DNA of 20,609 bases from T1Sed10-7 sp046483565 (GCA_046483565.1 JAWOCZ010000315.1:1-20609); one strand, 5' to 3'. Shown: positions 1 to 8,109, counted from the first letter of the stretch. Numbers and translations are program-made. The notes: generated by a model not told the origin, from the letters alone.

Positions 1-257
1 ACATCGTGGCCGGGCACGGGTCGGCCACGGGTCAGATCGACGCACTACAGCTGTACTACCTCACCTCCCGCGGCATCCCGCGGGAGGAGGCGCTGAGGCT
101 GATCGTCACCGGGTTCTTCCGCGAGGCCTTCGCCGAGGTGACCCTCCCCGGGGTCGAGGCCGCTGCGCTCACCGAGATCGACGAGCGCATCGCCGCCGCC
201 GACCTGTCGCGGTTCCAGGTGAACGACGCGAGTCTCAAGGACCACCACGATGAGTGA
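1..257 (+). CDS. sufD: FeS cluster assembly protein SufD, C-terminal fragment
   Basis: This is the 3' end of a SufB/SufD-family scaffold subunit, open at the left edge of the window; the first complete codon begins at base 3 and the stop is TGA at 255-257. The visible residues contain the family's C-terminal pattern: a GHGSATGQID block, then LYYLTSRGIP, then a helix ending in GFF. SufBC2D is the cytosolic platform on which [Fe-S] clusters are built. SufD is preferred over SufB because in actinobacterial operons sufD directly precedes sufC, and because the LPGVEAAALTEIDERI tail resembles SufD more than SufB. The next gene's ATG overlaps this stop (ATGAGTGA), so the two are translationally coupled. 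The B-versus-D call is from family knowledge and order; the upstream sequence would settle it. Confidence 0.85.
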   Translation, partial: IVAGHGSATGQIDALQLYYLTSRGIPREEALRLIVTGFFREAFAEVTLPGVEAAALTEIDERIAAADLSRFQVNDASLKDHHDE

Positions 258-591
258 GGCGCACGCCCGCTTCTCCGCACTGGAGGAGGGCCAGCCGGTC
301 CGCCTCGACGTCGACGGCGTCCCGGTGTGTCTGGTCCGGATCGGCCAGGACGTCAAGGCGATCCACGACACCTGCTCCCACCAGCAGTGGTCGCTGGCCG
401 ATGGCGGCACCGTCTGGGGCAACGGCGTGGAGTGCTCCCTGCACGGCTCGACGTTCGACCTCGACGACGGACGGCCCTCATCGCTGCCGGCGATGCGGCC
501 TGTCCCGACCTTCGAGGTGCACCTCGACGGGGATGACGTCGTCGTCGACACCAGCGCCGCCCGCAACGGGGCACCGTTCCCCGCCCACTGA
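250..591 (+). CDS. Rieske [2Fe-2S] ferredoxin in the suf operon
   Basis: A 113-residue soluble protein with a single Rieske domain. The cluster ligands are visible as C42-x-H44 and C62-x2-H65 (CSH, then CSLHG), which bind a [2Fe-2S] cluster through two Cys and two His. Length and motif match the small non-heme ferredoxins found between sufD and sufC in many actinobacterial SUF operons; there is no membrane anchor and no oxygenase catalytic domain. It overlaps the sufD stop by 8 bp, so it belongs to the operon. A role as electron donor during cluster assembly is inferred from context. It could also be a client protein that merely travels with the operon. Confidence 0.9.
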   Translation: MSEAHARFSALEEGQPVRLDVDGVPVCLVRIGQDVKAIHDTCSHQQWSLADGGTVWGNGVECSLHGSTFDLDDGRPSSLPAMRPVPTFEVHLDGDDVVVDTSAARNGAPFPAH

Positions 592-680
592 GCACCGCCC
601 AACGAGTCACAGCCGGCGCCACGATGTCCGGCTCGATCGTTCCACCACCTGCAGACCTCCCACACGAAAGCGCACATCCC

Positions 681-1433
681 ATGGCTGACCTCGAGATCCG
701 CGACCTGAAGGTCGAGGCGGACGGCACGGAGATCCTCCGCGGCGTCAACCTCGACCTCGACAAGGGCCAGACGATCGCCCTGATGGGCCCCAACGGCTCC
801 GGCAAGTCCACGCTGGCCTACGCCATCGCCGGCCACCCCGCCTACGAGGTGACCGGTGGCACGATGACCTTCAAGGGGAGCGAGCTCAACGAGCTGACCC
901 CCGATGAGCGGGCGCGGCTGGGCGTGTTCCTCGCGATGCAGTACCCGGTCGAGGTACCGGGGGTGTCGGTGACCAACTTCCTGCGCACCGCCGTGAACGC
1001 GGTCCGTGACGAGGACGTGCCGGTCCGCGAGTTCATGCAGACCCTGCGCACCGAGATGGCGGAGCTGGACGTCGACGCGTCCTTCCTCCAGCGCTCGGTC
1101 AACGAGGGCTTCTCCGGCGGTGAGAAGAAGCGCTTCGAGATCCTGCAGGCGGCGCTGCTCAAGCCGCAGCTCGCGGTGCTCGACGAGACCGACTCCGGGC
1201 TCGACGTCGACGCGCTGAAGACCGTCGCCGAGGGCGTCAACCGGATCTCCGGTCCGGAGCTCGGGGTGCTCATCATCACCCACTACACCCGTATCCTGCG
1301 CTACATCTCCCCGGACCAGGTCCACGTGATGTTCGAAGGCCGTATCGTGGCCTCGGGCGGCGCGGAGCTCGCCGACGAGCTCGAGGAGGGCGGCTACGAG
1401 GGCATCCGCGCGGCACACGCGGCCGGCGTCTGA
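681..1433 (+). CDS. sufC: FeS cluster assembly ATPase SufC
   Basis: A 250-residue ABC-type ATPase, the usual SufC length. Walker A is GPNGSGKST at residues 36-44, the signature is FSGGEKKR at 144-151, Walker B is LAVLDE at 164-169 followed by the SufC-typical DETDSGLDVDAL, and the switch histidine is H201. SufC is a cytosolic, non-transport ABC ATPase that drives conformational change in the SufB-SufD scaffold. The ATG at 681 is chosen because the protein then starts with MADLEIRDLKV, as in homologues. An in-frame ATG at 624 would add 19 proline-rich residues and has no ribosome site. The 89 bp before it is the largest gap inside the suf cluster and contains only a weak GAAAG before the start. 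Confidence 0.97.
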   Translation: MADLEIRDLKVEADGTEILRGVNLDLDKGQTIALMGPNGSGKSTLAYAIAGHPAYEVTGGTMTFKGSELNELTPDERARLGVFLAMQYPVEVPGVSVTNFLRTAVNAVRDEDVPVREFMQTLRTEMAELDVDASFLQRSVNEGFSGGEKKRFEILQAALLKPQLAVLDETDSGLDVDALKTVAEGVNRISGPELGVLIITHYTRILRYISPDQVHVMFEGRIVASGGAELADELEEGGYEGIRAAHAAGV

Positions 1434-1461
1434 GGCCCATCCCCACCCTGTGAGGCCGACC

Positions 1462-2697
1462 ATGGCCATCGATGTCGCCAGCGTCCGTCGTTCCTTCCCG
1501 ATCCTGCATCGGGAGATCGACGGACACCGACTGGTGTACCTGGACTCCGCAGCCTCCTCGCTGACCCCGGAGCCGGTGCTCGATGCCATGGACCGGTACT
1601 ACCGCTGGTCGCGCTCGAACGTCAACCGCGGGGTCTACTCCCTGGCCGAGGAGGCGACGGACCTCTACGAGGGCGCCCGGACGAGCCTGGCGGCGTTCCT
1701 CGATGCCGACCCCACCGGCGTGGTGTTCACCAAGAACGCCACCGAGGCCTGCAACCTCGTCGCCTACGGCTACGTGCGTGCCCGCCTCGGCCCGGGCGAT
1801 GTCCTGCTGTCCACGGTGATGGAGCACCACGCCAACCTGGTGCCCTTCACCGAGGCGGCTCGCGCGCTGGGTGCCGAGGTCCGTCACGTCCCGCTCACCG
1901 CCGACGGGCAGCTCGACCTGGAGGCCGCGGCCGGCCTGCTGGCGGACGGCCGCGTCACCTTCGCGGCCTTCGTCCATGTCTCGAACGTGCTCGGCACGAT
2001 CAACGACGTCGCGCGCCTGACCCGGATGGTCAAGGACGCCAACGACCGGGCCGTGGTCCATGTGGACGGCACCCAGGCGGCGCCCCACCTGCCGGTCAGC
2101 TTCCGTGACCTCGGGGTCGACAGCTACGCGGTCACCGGCCACAAGATGCTGGGGCCCACCGGGATCGGGGCGCTGGTGGCGCGGCCCGACCTGCTCGAGC
2201 GCATGGAGCCGTTCCTGACCGGCGGTGACATGATCCGGGACGTCACCCTGACCGGCGCCACGTGGAACGACATCCCCCACCGGTTCGAGGCCGGCACGCC
2301 CATGATCGCCGAGGCTGCCGGGTTGGCTGCCGCGGTCGAGGTGCTCCGTGGCTACGGGATGGACGCGGTGCGCGCTCACGAACGCAGCTTCACCGGCCAC
2401 CTGCTCGACGCCCTGGGTACGATCGCCGGGGTGACGGTGCATGGCCCGAAGGACGTGGACCTGCGCGGTGGCGCCGTCTCGTTCGTGCTCGAGGGCATCC
2501 ATCCCCACGACGTCGGCGCCATGCTCGGCTCGCGCGGGGTGTGTGTGCGGGTCGGTCACCACTGCGCCAAGCCGCTGCTGCGCTGCCTGGACGTGACCGC
2601 GACCACCCGGGCGAGCGGTTACGTGTACAACGACCGCGACGACCTCGAGCCCCTGGTGGACGGGCTCGGCGCCGCTGCCGCGTTCTTCGCCCGCTGA
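1462..2697 (+). CDS. sufS: cysteine desulfurase SufS (class V aminotransferase fold)
   Basis: A 411-residue PLP enzyme that takes sulfur from L-cysteine, leaving alanine and an enzyme persulfide. The PLP lysine is K228 in VTGHKMLGPTGIG. The catalytic cysteine is C368 in VGHHCAKPLL, the short-loop arrangement of group II (SufS) desulfurases. The ring-stacking histidine lies in MEHHANLVP (about 122-123) and the PLP aspartate in HVDGTQA (D202). The ATG at 1462 is preferred because GAGG at 1452-1455 precedes it at good spacing; an in-frame GTG at 1450 would add four residues. It sits between sufC and sufU, and SufU is its usual sulfur acceptor. No SufE homologue is present in the window. Confidence 0.97.
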   Translation: MAIDVASVRRSFPILHREIDGHRLVYLDSAASSLTPEPVLDAMDRYYRWSRSNVNRGVYSLAEEATDLYEGARTSLAAFLDADPTGVVFTKNATEACNLVAYGYVRARLGPGDVLLSTVMEHHANLVPFTEAARALGAEVRHVPLTADGQLDLEAAAGLLADGRVTFAAFVHVSNVLGTINDVARLTRMVKDANDRAVVHVDGTQAAPHLPVSFRDLGVDSYAVTGHKMLGPTGIGALVARPDLLERMEPFLTGGDMIRDVTLTGATWNDIPHRFEAGTPMIAEAAGLAAAVEVLRGYGMDAVRAHERSFTGHLLDALGTIAGVTVHGPKDVDLRGGAVSFVLEGIHPHDVGAMLGSRGVCVRVGHHCAKPLLRCLDVTATTRASGYVYNDRDDLEPLVDGLGAAAAFFAR

Positions 2698-2702
2698 GGA
2701 GG
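2696..2702 (+). promoter_or_regulatory. Shine-Dalgarno of sufU, decides a GTG start
   Basis: GAGGAGG overlaps the sufS stop codon TGA (2695-2697). It is 6 bases from GTG 2709 but 12 from ATG 2715, so GTG is the more likely start. The overlap also couples sufU translation to sufS termination. Confidence 0.75.
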
Positions 2703-2708
2703 CCCGTC

Positions 2709-3173
2709 GTGTCGATGGAGGACCTGTACCAGGAGATCATCCTGGACCACTACCGAAAGCCCAAGAACCGGGCCCCGGAACTTGAGGACGAAGCGGTCCA
2801 CGTCCACCACTCCAACCCGCTGTGCGGCGACGAGATGGACCTGCGCATCCGGGTCGTCGACGACCACCTCGACGCGGTGGTCTTCGACGGCGAGGGATGC
2901 TCGATCAGCCAGGCATCCGCCTCGGCGATGACCGCGGCCGTGACCGGCCGCGAGCTCAAGGACGCCCTGGACCTCACCGAGGACTTCCGGCGGATGATGC
3001 ACGGGGACGAGCCAGGGCGTCCCGACGATCTCGGCGACGGCATCGCCTTCACCGGGGTCGCGAAGTTCCCCGTCCGCGTCAAGTGTGCCCTGCTCGGTTG
3101 GATGGCCCTCAGGGATGCCATCCAGAGCTACGAGCAGGGAGCATCCGCCCACACCGTCACCCACGAGGAGTGA
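2709..3173 (+). CDS. sufU: zinc-dependent sulfur acceptor/transferase SufU
   Basis: A 154-residue IscU-fold protein of the SufU type. The expected ligands are present: C39 and D41 in NPLCGDE, C64 in GEGCSIS, and C126 in RVKCALLGW. The stretch between the second and third cysteines contains the extra residues typical of SufU rather than IscU. In Gram-positive bacteria SufU binds zinc and accepts persulfide from SufS by ligand swapping, feeding the SufBCD scaffold. It begins 11 bases after the sufS stop with a strong ribosome site. The GTG start at 2709 gives MSMEDLYQEIILDHYRKP; ATG 2715 is possible and would lose only two residues. No residue known to be critical is missing. Confidence 0.95.
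   Translation: MSMEDLYQEIILDHYRKPKNRAPELEDEAVHVHHSNPLCGDEMDLRIRVVDDHLDAVVFDGEGCSISQASASAMTAAVTGRELKDALDLTEDFRRMMHGDEPGRPDDLGDGIAFTGVAKFPVRVKCALLGWMALRDAIQSYEQGASAHTVTHEE
3165..3170 (+). promoter_or_regulatory. Shine-Dalgarno of sufT, decides a GTG start
   Basis: GAGGAG within the last codons of sufU is 5 bases from GTG 3176. It supports the long N-terminal form of the next protein over internal starts such as the ATG in EEDGMPSS. Confidence 0.7.
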
Positions 3174-3175
3174 CC

Positions 3176-3631
3176 GTGAGCACCCATGACAGCACCGCTA
3201 CGACCACCCGCGACGACGAGGTGCCGGAGTACGACACCCCGGACGGCAGCGCGCCCGTGGAGGAACCGCCGCGCCAGCGGCACCCCTTCGAGGACCTGCC
3301 ACTGGAGGAGGACGGCATGCCGTCTTCCCAGGCCCTCATGAACGGGCTCCGCGCCGTCGTCGACCCGGAGATCGGCTACAACATCGTCGATCTGGGGCTC
3401 GTCTACGAGGTCACCAAGCCCGAGCGCGGCTACGCCCACGTGCTGATGACCCTGACCTCCATGGGGTGCCCGCTCACCGAGGTGATCCACCAGCAGTGCT
3501 CGGTGATCCTCGGCGCCATGCCGGGCGTTGACCGCGTCGAGGTGGAGTTCACGTTCACCCCCCCGTGGTCCACCGACATGATCGCCGACTACGTGCGCGA
3601 GGAACTGCGTGCGATGGGCATGAACGTCTGA
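3176..3631 (+). CDS. sufT: MIP18/DUF59-family FeS maturation protein (SufT-like)
   Basis: A 151-residue protein. Residues 1-50 are acidic and low in complexity, with no recognisable fold; residues 51-151 are a MIP18 (DUF59) domain. Hallmarks are DPEIGYNIVDLGLVYEV (63-79), LTSMGCPLTEVI with the conserved C98, and TPPWSTDMI (128-136). The family includes SufT, PaaD and the eukaryotic CIA2/MIP18, and acts in maturation or delivery of Fe-S clusters. Starting 2 bases after the sufU stop, it is the last clear suf gene. The exact function of SufT is not fully settled in the literature. The acidic N-terminal extension is longer than in the plain domain and could be a flexible tether; that is inference. 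Confidence 0.9.
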   Translation: MSTHDSTATTTRDDEVPEYDTPDGSAPVEEPPRQRHPFEDLPLEEDGMPSSQALMNGLRAVVDPEIGYNIVDLGLVYEVTKPERGYAHVLMTLTSMGCPLTEVIHQQCSVILGAMPGVDRVEVEFTFTPPWSTDMIADYVREELRAMGMNV

Positions 3632-3763
3632 GCACGTCCCGCCATGGCGGGGTTCGCACCGTTCCCACTGGCGCCGGGCGCCGTACCGCGGCCGACCCGG
3701 GACACTGCGCCCCCGCGCCGCGGTGGCGGCCGCTTCGACGTGCCGCTCACCGCCGATCCTCTC

Positions 3764-3769
3764 GAGGAG
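3764..3769 (+). promoter_or_regulatory. Shine-Dalgarno of moeZ, decides a GTG start
   Basis: GAGGAG is 6 bases before GTG 3776. The open frame extends upstream to an ATG at 3644, but that start lacks a ribosome site and would add a 44-residue Pro/Arg-rich segment absent from the family. Confidence 0.7.
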
Positions 3770-3775
3770 TACCCC

Positions 3776-4951
3776 GTGTCCCGACCGGTCGTCGATCGTC
3801 GTGCAGCGCTCTCCCACGAGGAGATCGCCCGCTACTCGCGTCACCTGATCATCCCCGACGTCGGGATGGAGGGCCAGGAGCGGCTCAAGGCAGCCAGGGT
3901 CCTGCTGGTGGGGACCGGCGGGCTCGGCTCGCCGCTGGCGCTGTACCTCGCGGCCGCCGGTGTGGGCACGATCGGGCTGGTCGATGACGACGTCGTCGAT
4001 GCCTCCAACCTGCAGCGACAGATCATCCACGGCACCTCTGACCTCGGCACGCACAAGGTCGACTCGGCGCGAGCCTCGATCCTGGAGGTCAACCCCCACG
4101 TCGAGGTGGTGGAGCACCGGGTCTTCCTGACCTCGGAGAACGCGCTCGAGATCATCGAGGGCTACGACCTGGTCATCGATGGCACGGACAACTTCCCCAC
4201 GCGCTACCTCGTCAACGATGCGTGCGTGCTGCTGGGCAAGCCGAACGTGTACGGCTCGATCTTCCGCTTCGAGGGGCAGCTGAGCGTGTTCTACGCCGCT
4301 GAGGGACCGTGCTACCGGTGCATGTTCCCCGAGCCGCCGCCGCCGGGCATGGTCCCCAACTGCGCCGAGGGCGGGGTGCTCGGCATCATGGCCGGCCACA
4401 TCGGGACGGCCCAGGGCATCGAGGCCATCAAGCTGCTGACCGGCATCGGTGAGCCGATGATCGGACGCCTGGGGCTGTACGACGCCCTGGCGCAGGAGTG
4501 GCTGTACGTCACGGTCAGGAAGGACCCCGCCTGCCCGGTGTGCGGTCCGGAGCCGACGGTGACGGAACTGATCGACTACGAGGCCTTCTGTGGCGTGCCC
4601 TCCCATGACCGCGCGGTCGAAGCGGACCTGTCACTGGCCGAGCTGGAGATCCTGCCGACCGAGTACGCGGAGATCGCCTCCAAGCCCGACGTGGCGCTGC
4701 TGGACGTGCGCGAGCCCCACGAGTACGAGATCAACCGCATCCCCGGGGCGAGGCTGATCCCCAAGGACAGCCTCGCGGGTCAGCTGTCGGAGCTGGACCC
4801 GACCATGGAGTACGTCGTCCACTGCCGGTCGGGGGTGCGCTCGCTGGAGTCGACGCAGCTGCTGAGGGGCGCCGGCTTCCGGGCCCGCTCGATGCGGGGT
4901 GGGATCACCGCCTACAGCCGGCAGGTGGACAGCTCGATCCCGGTCTACTGA
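3776..4951 (+). CDS. moeZ: adenylyltransferase/sulfurtransferase MoeZ (ThiF/MoeB plus rhodanese)
   Basis: A 391-residue fusion protein. Residues 13-265 form an E1-like ThiF/MoeB domain with the nucleotide loop GTGGLGSP (46-53), NLQRQ (78-82), DGTDNF (135-140) and a zinc site made by C179/C182 and C253/C256. Residues 290-391 form a rhodanese domain with the persulfide cysteine C350 in HCRSGVRS. Family members adenylate the C-terminal Gly-Gly of small sulfur-carrier proteins (MoaD, ThiS, CysO type) and convert it to a thiocarboxylate. Length and ending (DSSIPVY) match actinobacterial MoeZ. It follows sufT after 144 bp on the same strand, so co-transcription with the suf genes is possible. No carrier protein is encoded in the window, so the pathway it serves cannot be told here. 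Confidence 0.93.
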   Translation: MSRPVVDRRAALSHEEIARYSRHLIIPDVGMEGQERLKAARVLLVGTGGLGSPLALYLAAAGVGTIGLVDDDVVDASNLQRQIIHGTSDLGTHKVDSARASILEVNPHVEVVEHRVFLTSENALEIIEGYDLVIDGTDNFPTRYLVNDACVLLGKPNVYGSIFRFEGQLSVFYAAEGPCYRCMFPEPPPPGMVPNCAEGGVLGIMAGHIGTAQGIEAIKLLTGIGEPMIGRLGLYDALAQEWLYVTVRKDPACPVCGPEPTVTELIDYEAFCGVPSHDRAVEADLSLAELEILPTEYAEIASKPDVALLDVREPHEYEINRIPGARLIPKDSLAGQLSELDPTMEYVVHCRSGVRSLESTQLLRGAGFRARSMRGGITAYSRQVDSSIPVY

Positions 4952-4960
4952 CCGGGGTCA

Positions 4961-7387
4961 TCACCCGCGCAGCTGCTCGAGCAGCCCGGTGATCCGCTGG
5001 CGGGGTCGCCCGTTCAGCAGGTCGATCAGCGCGTCGATCCAGCGGATCGGGGGCTTGCCGCCCCCGAGCAGGCTGATCGCCCGCAGCGGTGCCTCGTCGA
5101 TCACGGCCTCGAACATGCGCCGGCTGGCGTCGTCGGCGCCGGCTGCCCCCTCGATGCGACGGTGCGCGGCGGCCAGCAGGGCCGTGTGCACCCGTGCGCC
5201 GAGCGGGGTCGCGGGCAGATCGGCCACGGAGCTGTTGCGGTGGAACGGCCGTACCGGGTCGGGCTCCGGGACGGGGTGACCGAGCAGGGCGGCGAACTCC
5301 TCGTCGTCGGCCAGCGTCCCGGCAGGGATCGTCGCCGGGGTGAGGTGGTCGTCACTGGCCACCTCGATCGTGGCCCGCGCCGCGAGGTCGACCGAGGACC
5401 GGCCGACGAGCACCTCGTAGCTGCCGGCCTCCACGACCCATGCCTGCGCGGCGACGTCGTAGACCCGGAAGGACCGGCGGTCGAGCTGCAGCGCCACGCG
5501 CTGCTCCTCACCGGCGGCGAGCTCGAGCTTGGCGAAGCCCTTCAGCTCCTTGGCCGGTCGCCACACCACCGAGTCCACGGCGTGCAGGTACAGCTGCACC
5601 ACCTCGCTGCCGGCGCGCGCGCCGGTGTTGCGGACGGTGACGTGGACGGTGCGGTCCGTGCCGTCTCCGGTCACCTCGAGGTCGCTGATCGCGAAGCTCG
5701 AGTAGCTGAGCCCATGGCCGAAGGGGAAGGCGGCCGGGATCTGGGCCGTGTCGTGGAACCGGTAGCCGATCAGGGGACCCTCGCGGTGCTGGACCTGCTT
5801 GGGATGGCCCGGGAAGTTGGCGTCGGCGGGCAGGTCGGCGACCGCGGCGGGGAAGGACTCGGCCAACCGTCCACCGGGATCGACGTCGCCGACGAGGACG
5901 TCGGCCAGACCGCTGCCCCCACCCTGACCACCGAGGTAGGCCTCCACGACCGCGGCGGCGCGTCCGGCCCACGGCATCACCACGGGCGCACCGTTCTGCA
6001 GGACCACCACCGTCGGCGTGCCGGTCGCCAGCACGGCCTCGACCACCCGCGTGTGGCCGGGCGGCAGCGCGAGGTGCTGCCGATCGAAGCCCTCGGACTC
6101 GTAGCTCTCGGGCAGTCCGACCACGACGACGGCCACATCGGCGGCGTCGGCCTGTGCCACCGCCTGGGCCACCAACTGGTCGGTGGTCGCCCCGGTGACC
6201 GGGTCGTAGCCCGGCGCGTACCCGACGGCCACCTCGCCGTCGAGCCGGGCGGTGAGGGCCGTACGCAGATCGTCCAGCCGCAGGGGGGTGACCTGGGAGC
6301 TGCCGGAGCCCTGGTAGCGGGGGGTGGCGGCGAAGGCGCCGATGACGGTCAGCTGGCCGGGGGCCGCGCGCTCGGGGGCCAGCAACGGCAGCGTGCCGTC
6401 GTTGGTGAACAGGACGGTCCCGGCAGCGGCGGCCCGGCGTGCCAGGGCGTGGTGGGCCGCCGCGTCGAAGGAGGCGTCGGGGGTGCGGTGCGCACCGGCG
6501 CGGATCAGCAGTTCGACGACACGCTGCGCGCAGCGGTCGATCTCCGCTGCCGGCAGCCGCCCCTGCTCGGCGGCGAGCAGCACCTCACGGTCCAGGGCCC
6601 CGCCGCTGCCGGGCATCTCCAGGTCGCAGCCGGCCTCGGTGGCGGCGACGCGGTCGTTCAGCCCGCCCCAGTCGGACATCACCAGGCCGTCGAAGCCCCA
6701 CTCCTCGCGCAGCACCTCGGTCAGCAGCCAGCGGTGGTCGGAGCAGTAGGTCCCGTTCAGGCGGTTGTAGGCGCTCATCACCGTCCACGGGCGACCGGTC
6801 TCGACCGCGATCTGGAAGGCCGTGAGCTCCATCTCCCGCAAGGTCCGCTCGTCGACGATCGTGTCGACGATCATCCGGAACCGTTCCTGGTGGTTGGCCG
6901 CCAGGTGCTTGAGGCACGCGCCGACACCCTCCGACTGGATCCCGCGGACCAGGGCACCGGCCAGCGTGCCGGCCAGGAGCGGGTCCTCGCTGAGGTACTC
7001 GAAGTTGCGGCCACCGGCCGGATGGCGCTTGAGGTTGAGGCCGGGACCGAGCAGCACGGCGACCTGCTCGGTGCGCGCCTCGCGACCCAGCGCTGCGCCG
7101 ACGGCCGTGAGCAGTTCCGGGTCCCAGCTACTCGCCAGCGTCACCGCCGTCGGGAAGCAGGTCGCCGGGACCGCGTCGGAGAGGGTGAGATCGTCCCCAC
7201 CGGCCTTGCGCAGCCCGTGGGGACCGTCGGCGACCATGATCGGTGCGAGCCCGGCGCCGGGGATGCCCTCGAGGTGCCACTTGTCGGTGCCCGACAGCAA
7301 CGCCACCTTGGTCTCGAGGTCGAGCTCGGCGACGATGCGTTCGGCATCGCTGCGGTGCTGCTCGGACGGCTGCTGGTCGGTGGTCAC
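4961..7387 (-). CDS. glycoside hydrolase family 3 (beta-glucosidase type)
   Basis: An 808-residue enzyme. The N-terminal TIM-barrel (about 20-300) contains GPGLNLKRHPAGGRNFEYLS, CLKHLAANHQE (158-168) and the nucleophile D239 in VMSDWGG. The second alpha/beta domain (about 325-545) contains YQGSGSSQVTP and SYESEGFDRQ, whose E432 is an acid/base candidate. FPFGHGLSYSSF leads into a fibronectin-III-like domain (about 585-670), and a roughly 120-residue helical tail ends the protein. GH3 enzymes release beta-linked sugars with retention of configuration; glucosidase or xylosidase specificity cannot be read from sequence alone. There is no signal peptide, so it likely acts on imported oligosaccharides. 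The GTG start has GGAG (7393-7396) at 5 bases. It converges on moeZ with 9 bp between stops. No sugar transporter is nearby. Confidence 0.93.
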   Translation of the reverse strand: MTTDQQPSEQHRSDAERIVAELDLETKVALLSGTDKWHLEGIPGAGLAPIMVADGPHGLRKAGGDDLTLSDAVPATCFPTAVTLASSWDPELLTAVGAALGREARTEQVAVLLGPGLNLKRHPAGGRNFEYLSEDPLLAGTLAGALVRGIQSEGVGACLKHLAANHQERFRMIVDTIVDERTLREMELTAFQIAVETGRPWTVMSAYNRLNGTYCSDHRWLLTEVLREEWGFDGLVMSDWGGLNDRVAATEAGCDLEMPGSGGALDREVLLAAEQGRLPAAEIDRCAQRVVELLIRAGAHRTPDASFDAAAHHALARRAAAAGTVLFTNDGTLPLLAPERAAPGQLTVIGAFAATPRYQGSGSSQVTPLRLDDLRTALTARLDGEVAVGYAPGYDPVTGATTDQLVAQAVAQADAADVAVVVVGLPESYESEGFDRQHLALPPGHTRVVEAVLATGTPTVVVLQNGAPVVMPWAGRAAAVVEAYLGGQGGGSGLADVLVGDVDPGGRLAESFPAAVADLPADANFPGHPKQVQHREGPLIGYRFHDTAQIPAAFPFGHGLSYSSFAISDLEVTGDGTDRTVHVTVRNTGARAGSEVVQLYLHAVDSVVWRPAKELKGFAKLELAAGEEQRVALQLDRRSFRVYDVAAQAWVVEAGSYEVLVGRSSVDLAARATIEVASDDHLTPATIPAGTLADDEEFAALLGHPVPEPDPVRPFHRNSSVADLPATPLGARVHTALLAAAHRRIEGAAGADDASRRMFEAVIDEAPLRAISLLGGGKPPIRWIDALIDLLNGRPRQRITGLLEQLRG

Positions 7388-7498
7388 GTCGGCTCCATCA
7401 GGACGGGACGGGCCCGCTCGCAGGGGACCGGTGCATGACCCGCCGGCGGACCCGGGTGCACACGGGTCGTCGGGTCACGGTAGCAACCCGCCACGGCC

Positions 7499-7582
7499 GG
7501 CCTCCCCGGGTGGTACGAGGCTCACGCGCCACCGGCGGCCGGCCTCCCCGGGTGGTACGAGGCTCACGCGCCACCGGCGGCC
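7499..7582. repeat. perfect 2 x 42-bp tandem duplication at the MOSC gene end
   Basis: Two identical 42-base units, 7499-7540 and 7541-7582, lie head to tail. The right unit contains the last codons and the stop (7564-7566) of the MOSC gene; the left unit is a non-coding copy directly downstream. Short GGTGG/CCACC pairing exists within a unit, but there is no T-run, so it is not a classical terminator. The lack of any mismatch suggests a recent slippage duplication. Confidence 0.9.
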
Positions 7583-8079
7583 GGCGTGTCGACGCGCACC
7601 ACGGCGCCGAGCTCGAGGGAGCCGTCGGTCAGGATCCGCGCAGTGATCCCGCCGTGGCCCCGCATGGCCTGGAACCCGCCGGGGCCGAGCGCCTCCTCCA
7701 TCCGCGAACAGGGGTGACACCAGCCGGTGCCCTCCAGCACGACGTCACCGATCCGGAAGCGGCGGTCGCGCAGTGACGCGAGGTTGATCCCCGCGACCAC
7801 GAGGTTGCGCCGTAGCAGCGTCGGGTCGAGCGCGTCCCGGCCCAGCAGGCCGGCGACCACCGGCAGGTGCTCGGACTGGAGCAGGGTGACCTGCCGCTTG
7901 GCGGTCGGGTCCGGGGATCGGCCCGCCGAGCGGTGATCGCCGACCAGACCGAGGCCGGCCACCACGTCGGCCCGATCCACCGAGCGGGGTCGGCCGCGAC
8001 GTTCGGGACGCAGGAGGACGTGGGTGAGCTGCCCCTCCTGGGGCACGTGGTCGACCAGCGCTCGGGTGGAACCGTCCAT
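7564..8079 (-). CDS. MOSC-domain protein
   Basis: A 171-residue stand-alone MOSC-domain protein. Residues 85-165 contain RRNLVVAGINLASL, a GDVVLEGTGWCHPCSRME stretch with C121 and C124, and GHGGITARIL followed by LELGAVV, the order seen in MOSC domains. The superfamily includes the molybdenum-cofactor sulfurase C-terminus, YiiM/YuaD and mARC, and handles sulfur or molybdopterin; no substrate can be assigned here. The ATG at 8079 has GGAGG at 8 bases. It starts 30 bp after thiQ on the same strand, so it is probably the last gene of the riboswitch-led thiamine operon. Its stop codon lies in a 42-bp tandem duplication. Confidence 0.88.
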   Translation of the reverse strand: MDGSTRALVDHVPQEGQLTHVLLRPERRGRPRSVDRADVVAGLGLVGDHRSAGRSPDPTAKRQVTLLQSEHLPVVAGLLGRDALDPTLLRRNLVVAGINLASLRDRRFRIGDVVLEGTGWCHPCSRMEEALGPGGFQAMRGHGGITARILTDGSLELGAVVRVDTPAAGGA

Positions 8080-8109
8080 CGCCGTTGCCTCCGGATCGCT
8101 GCCGGCAGG

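Noticed and set aside
45..1589. 514-codon open frame on the - strand across sufD, the Rieske gene and sufC
   Set aside because: It is antisense to three genes with clear motifs, its residues resemble no family, and long antisense frames are expected at this GC content.
3644..3775. Longer MoeZ starting at ATG 3644
   Set aside because: The added residues are Pro/Arg-rich and unlike the family, and GTG 3776 has a well-placed GAGGAG.
4952..4960. Intrinsic terminator between the convergent moeZ and GH3 genes
   Set aside because: Only 9 bp separate the stops and no hairpin with a T-run is present on either strand.
5162..7438. 758-codon + strand open frame opposite the GH3 gene
   Set aside because: Shadow of the GH3 coding strand; its Gly/Arg/Val-rich composition has no domain pattern, while the - strand shows complete GH3 motifs.
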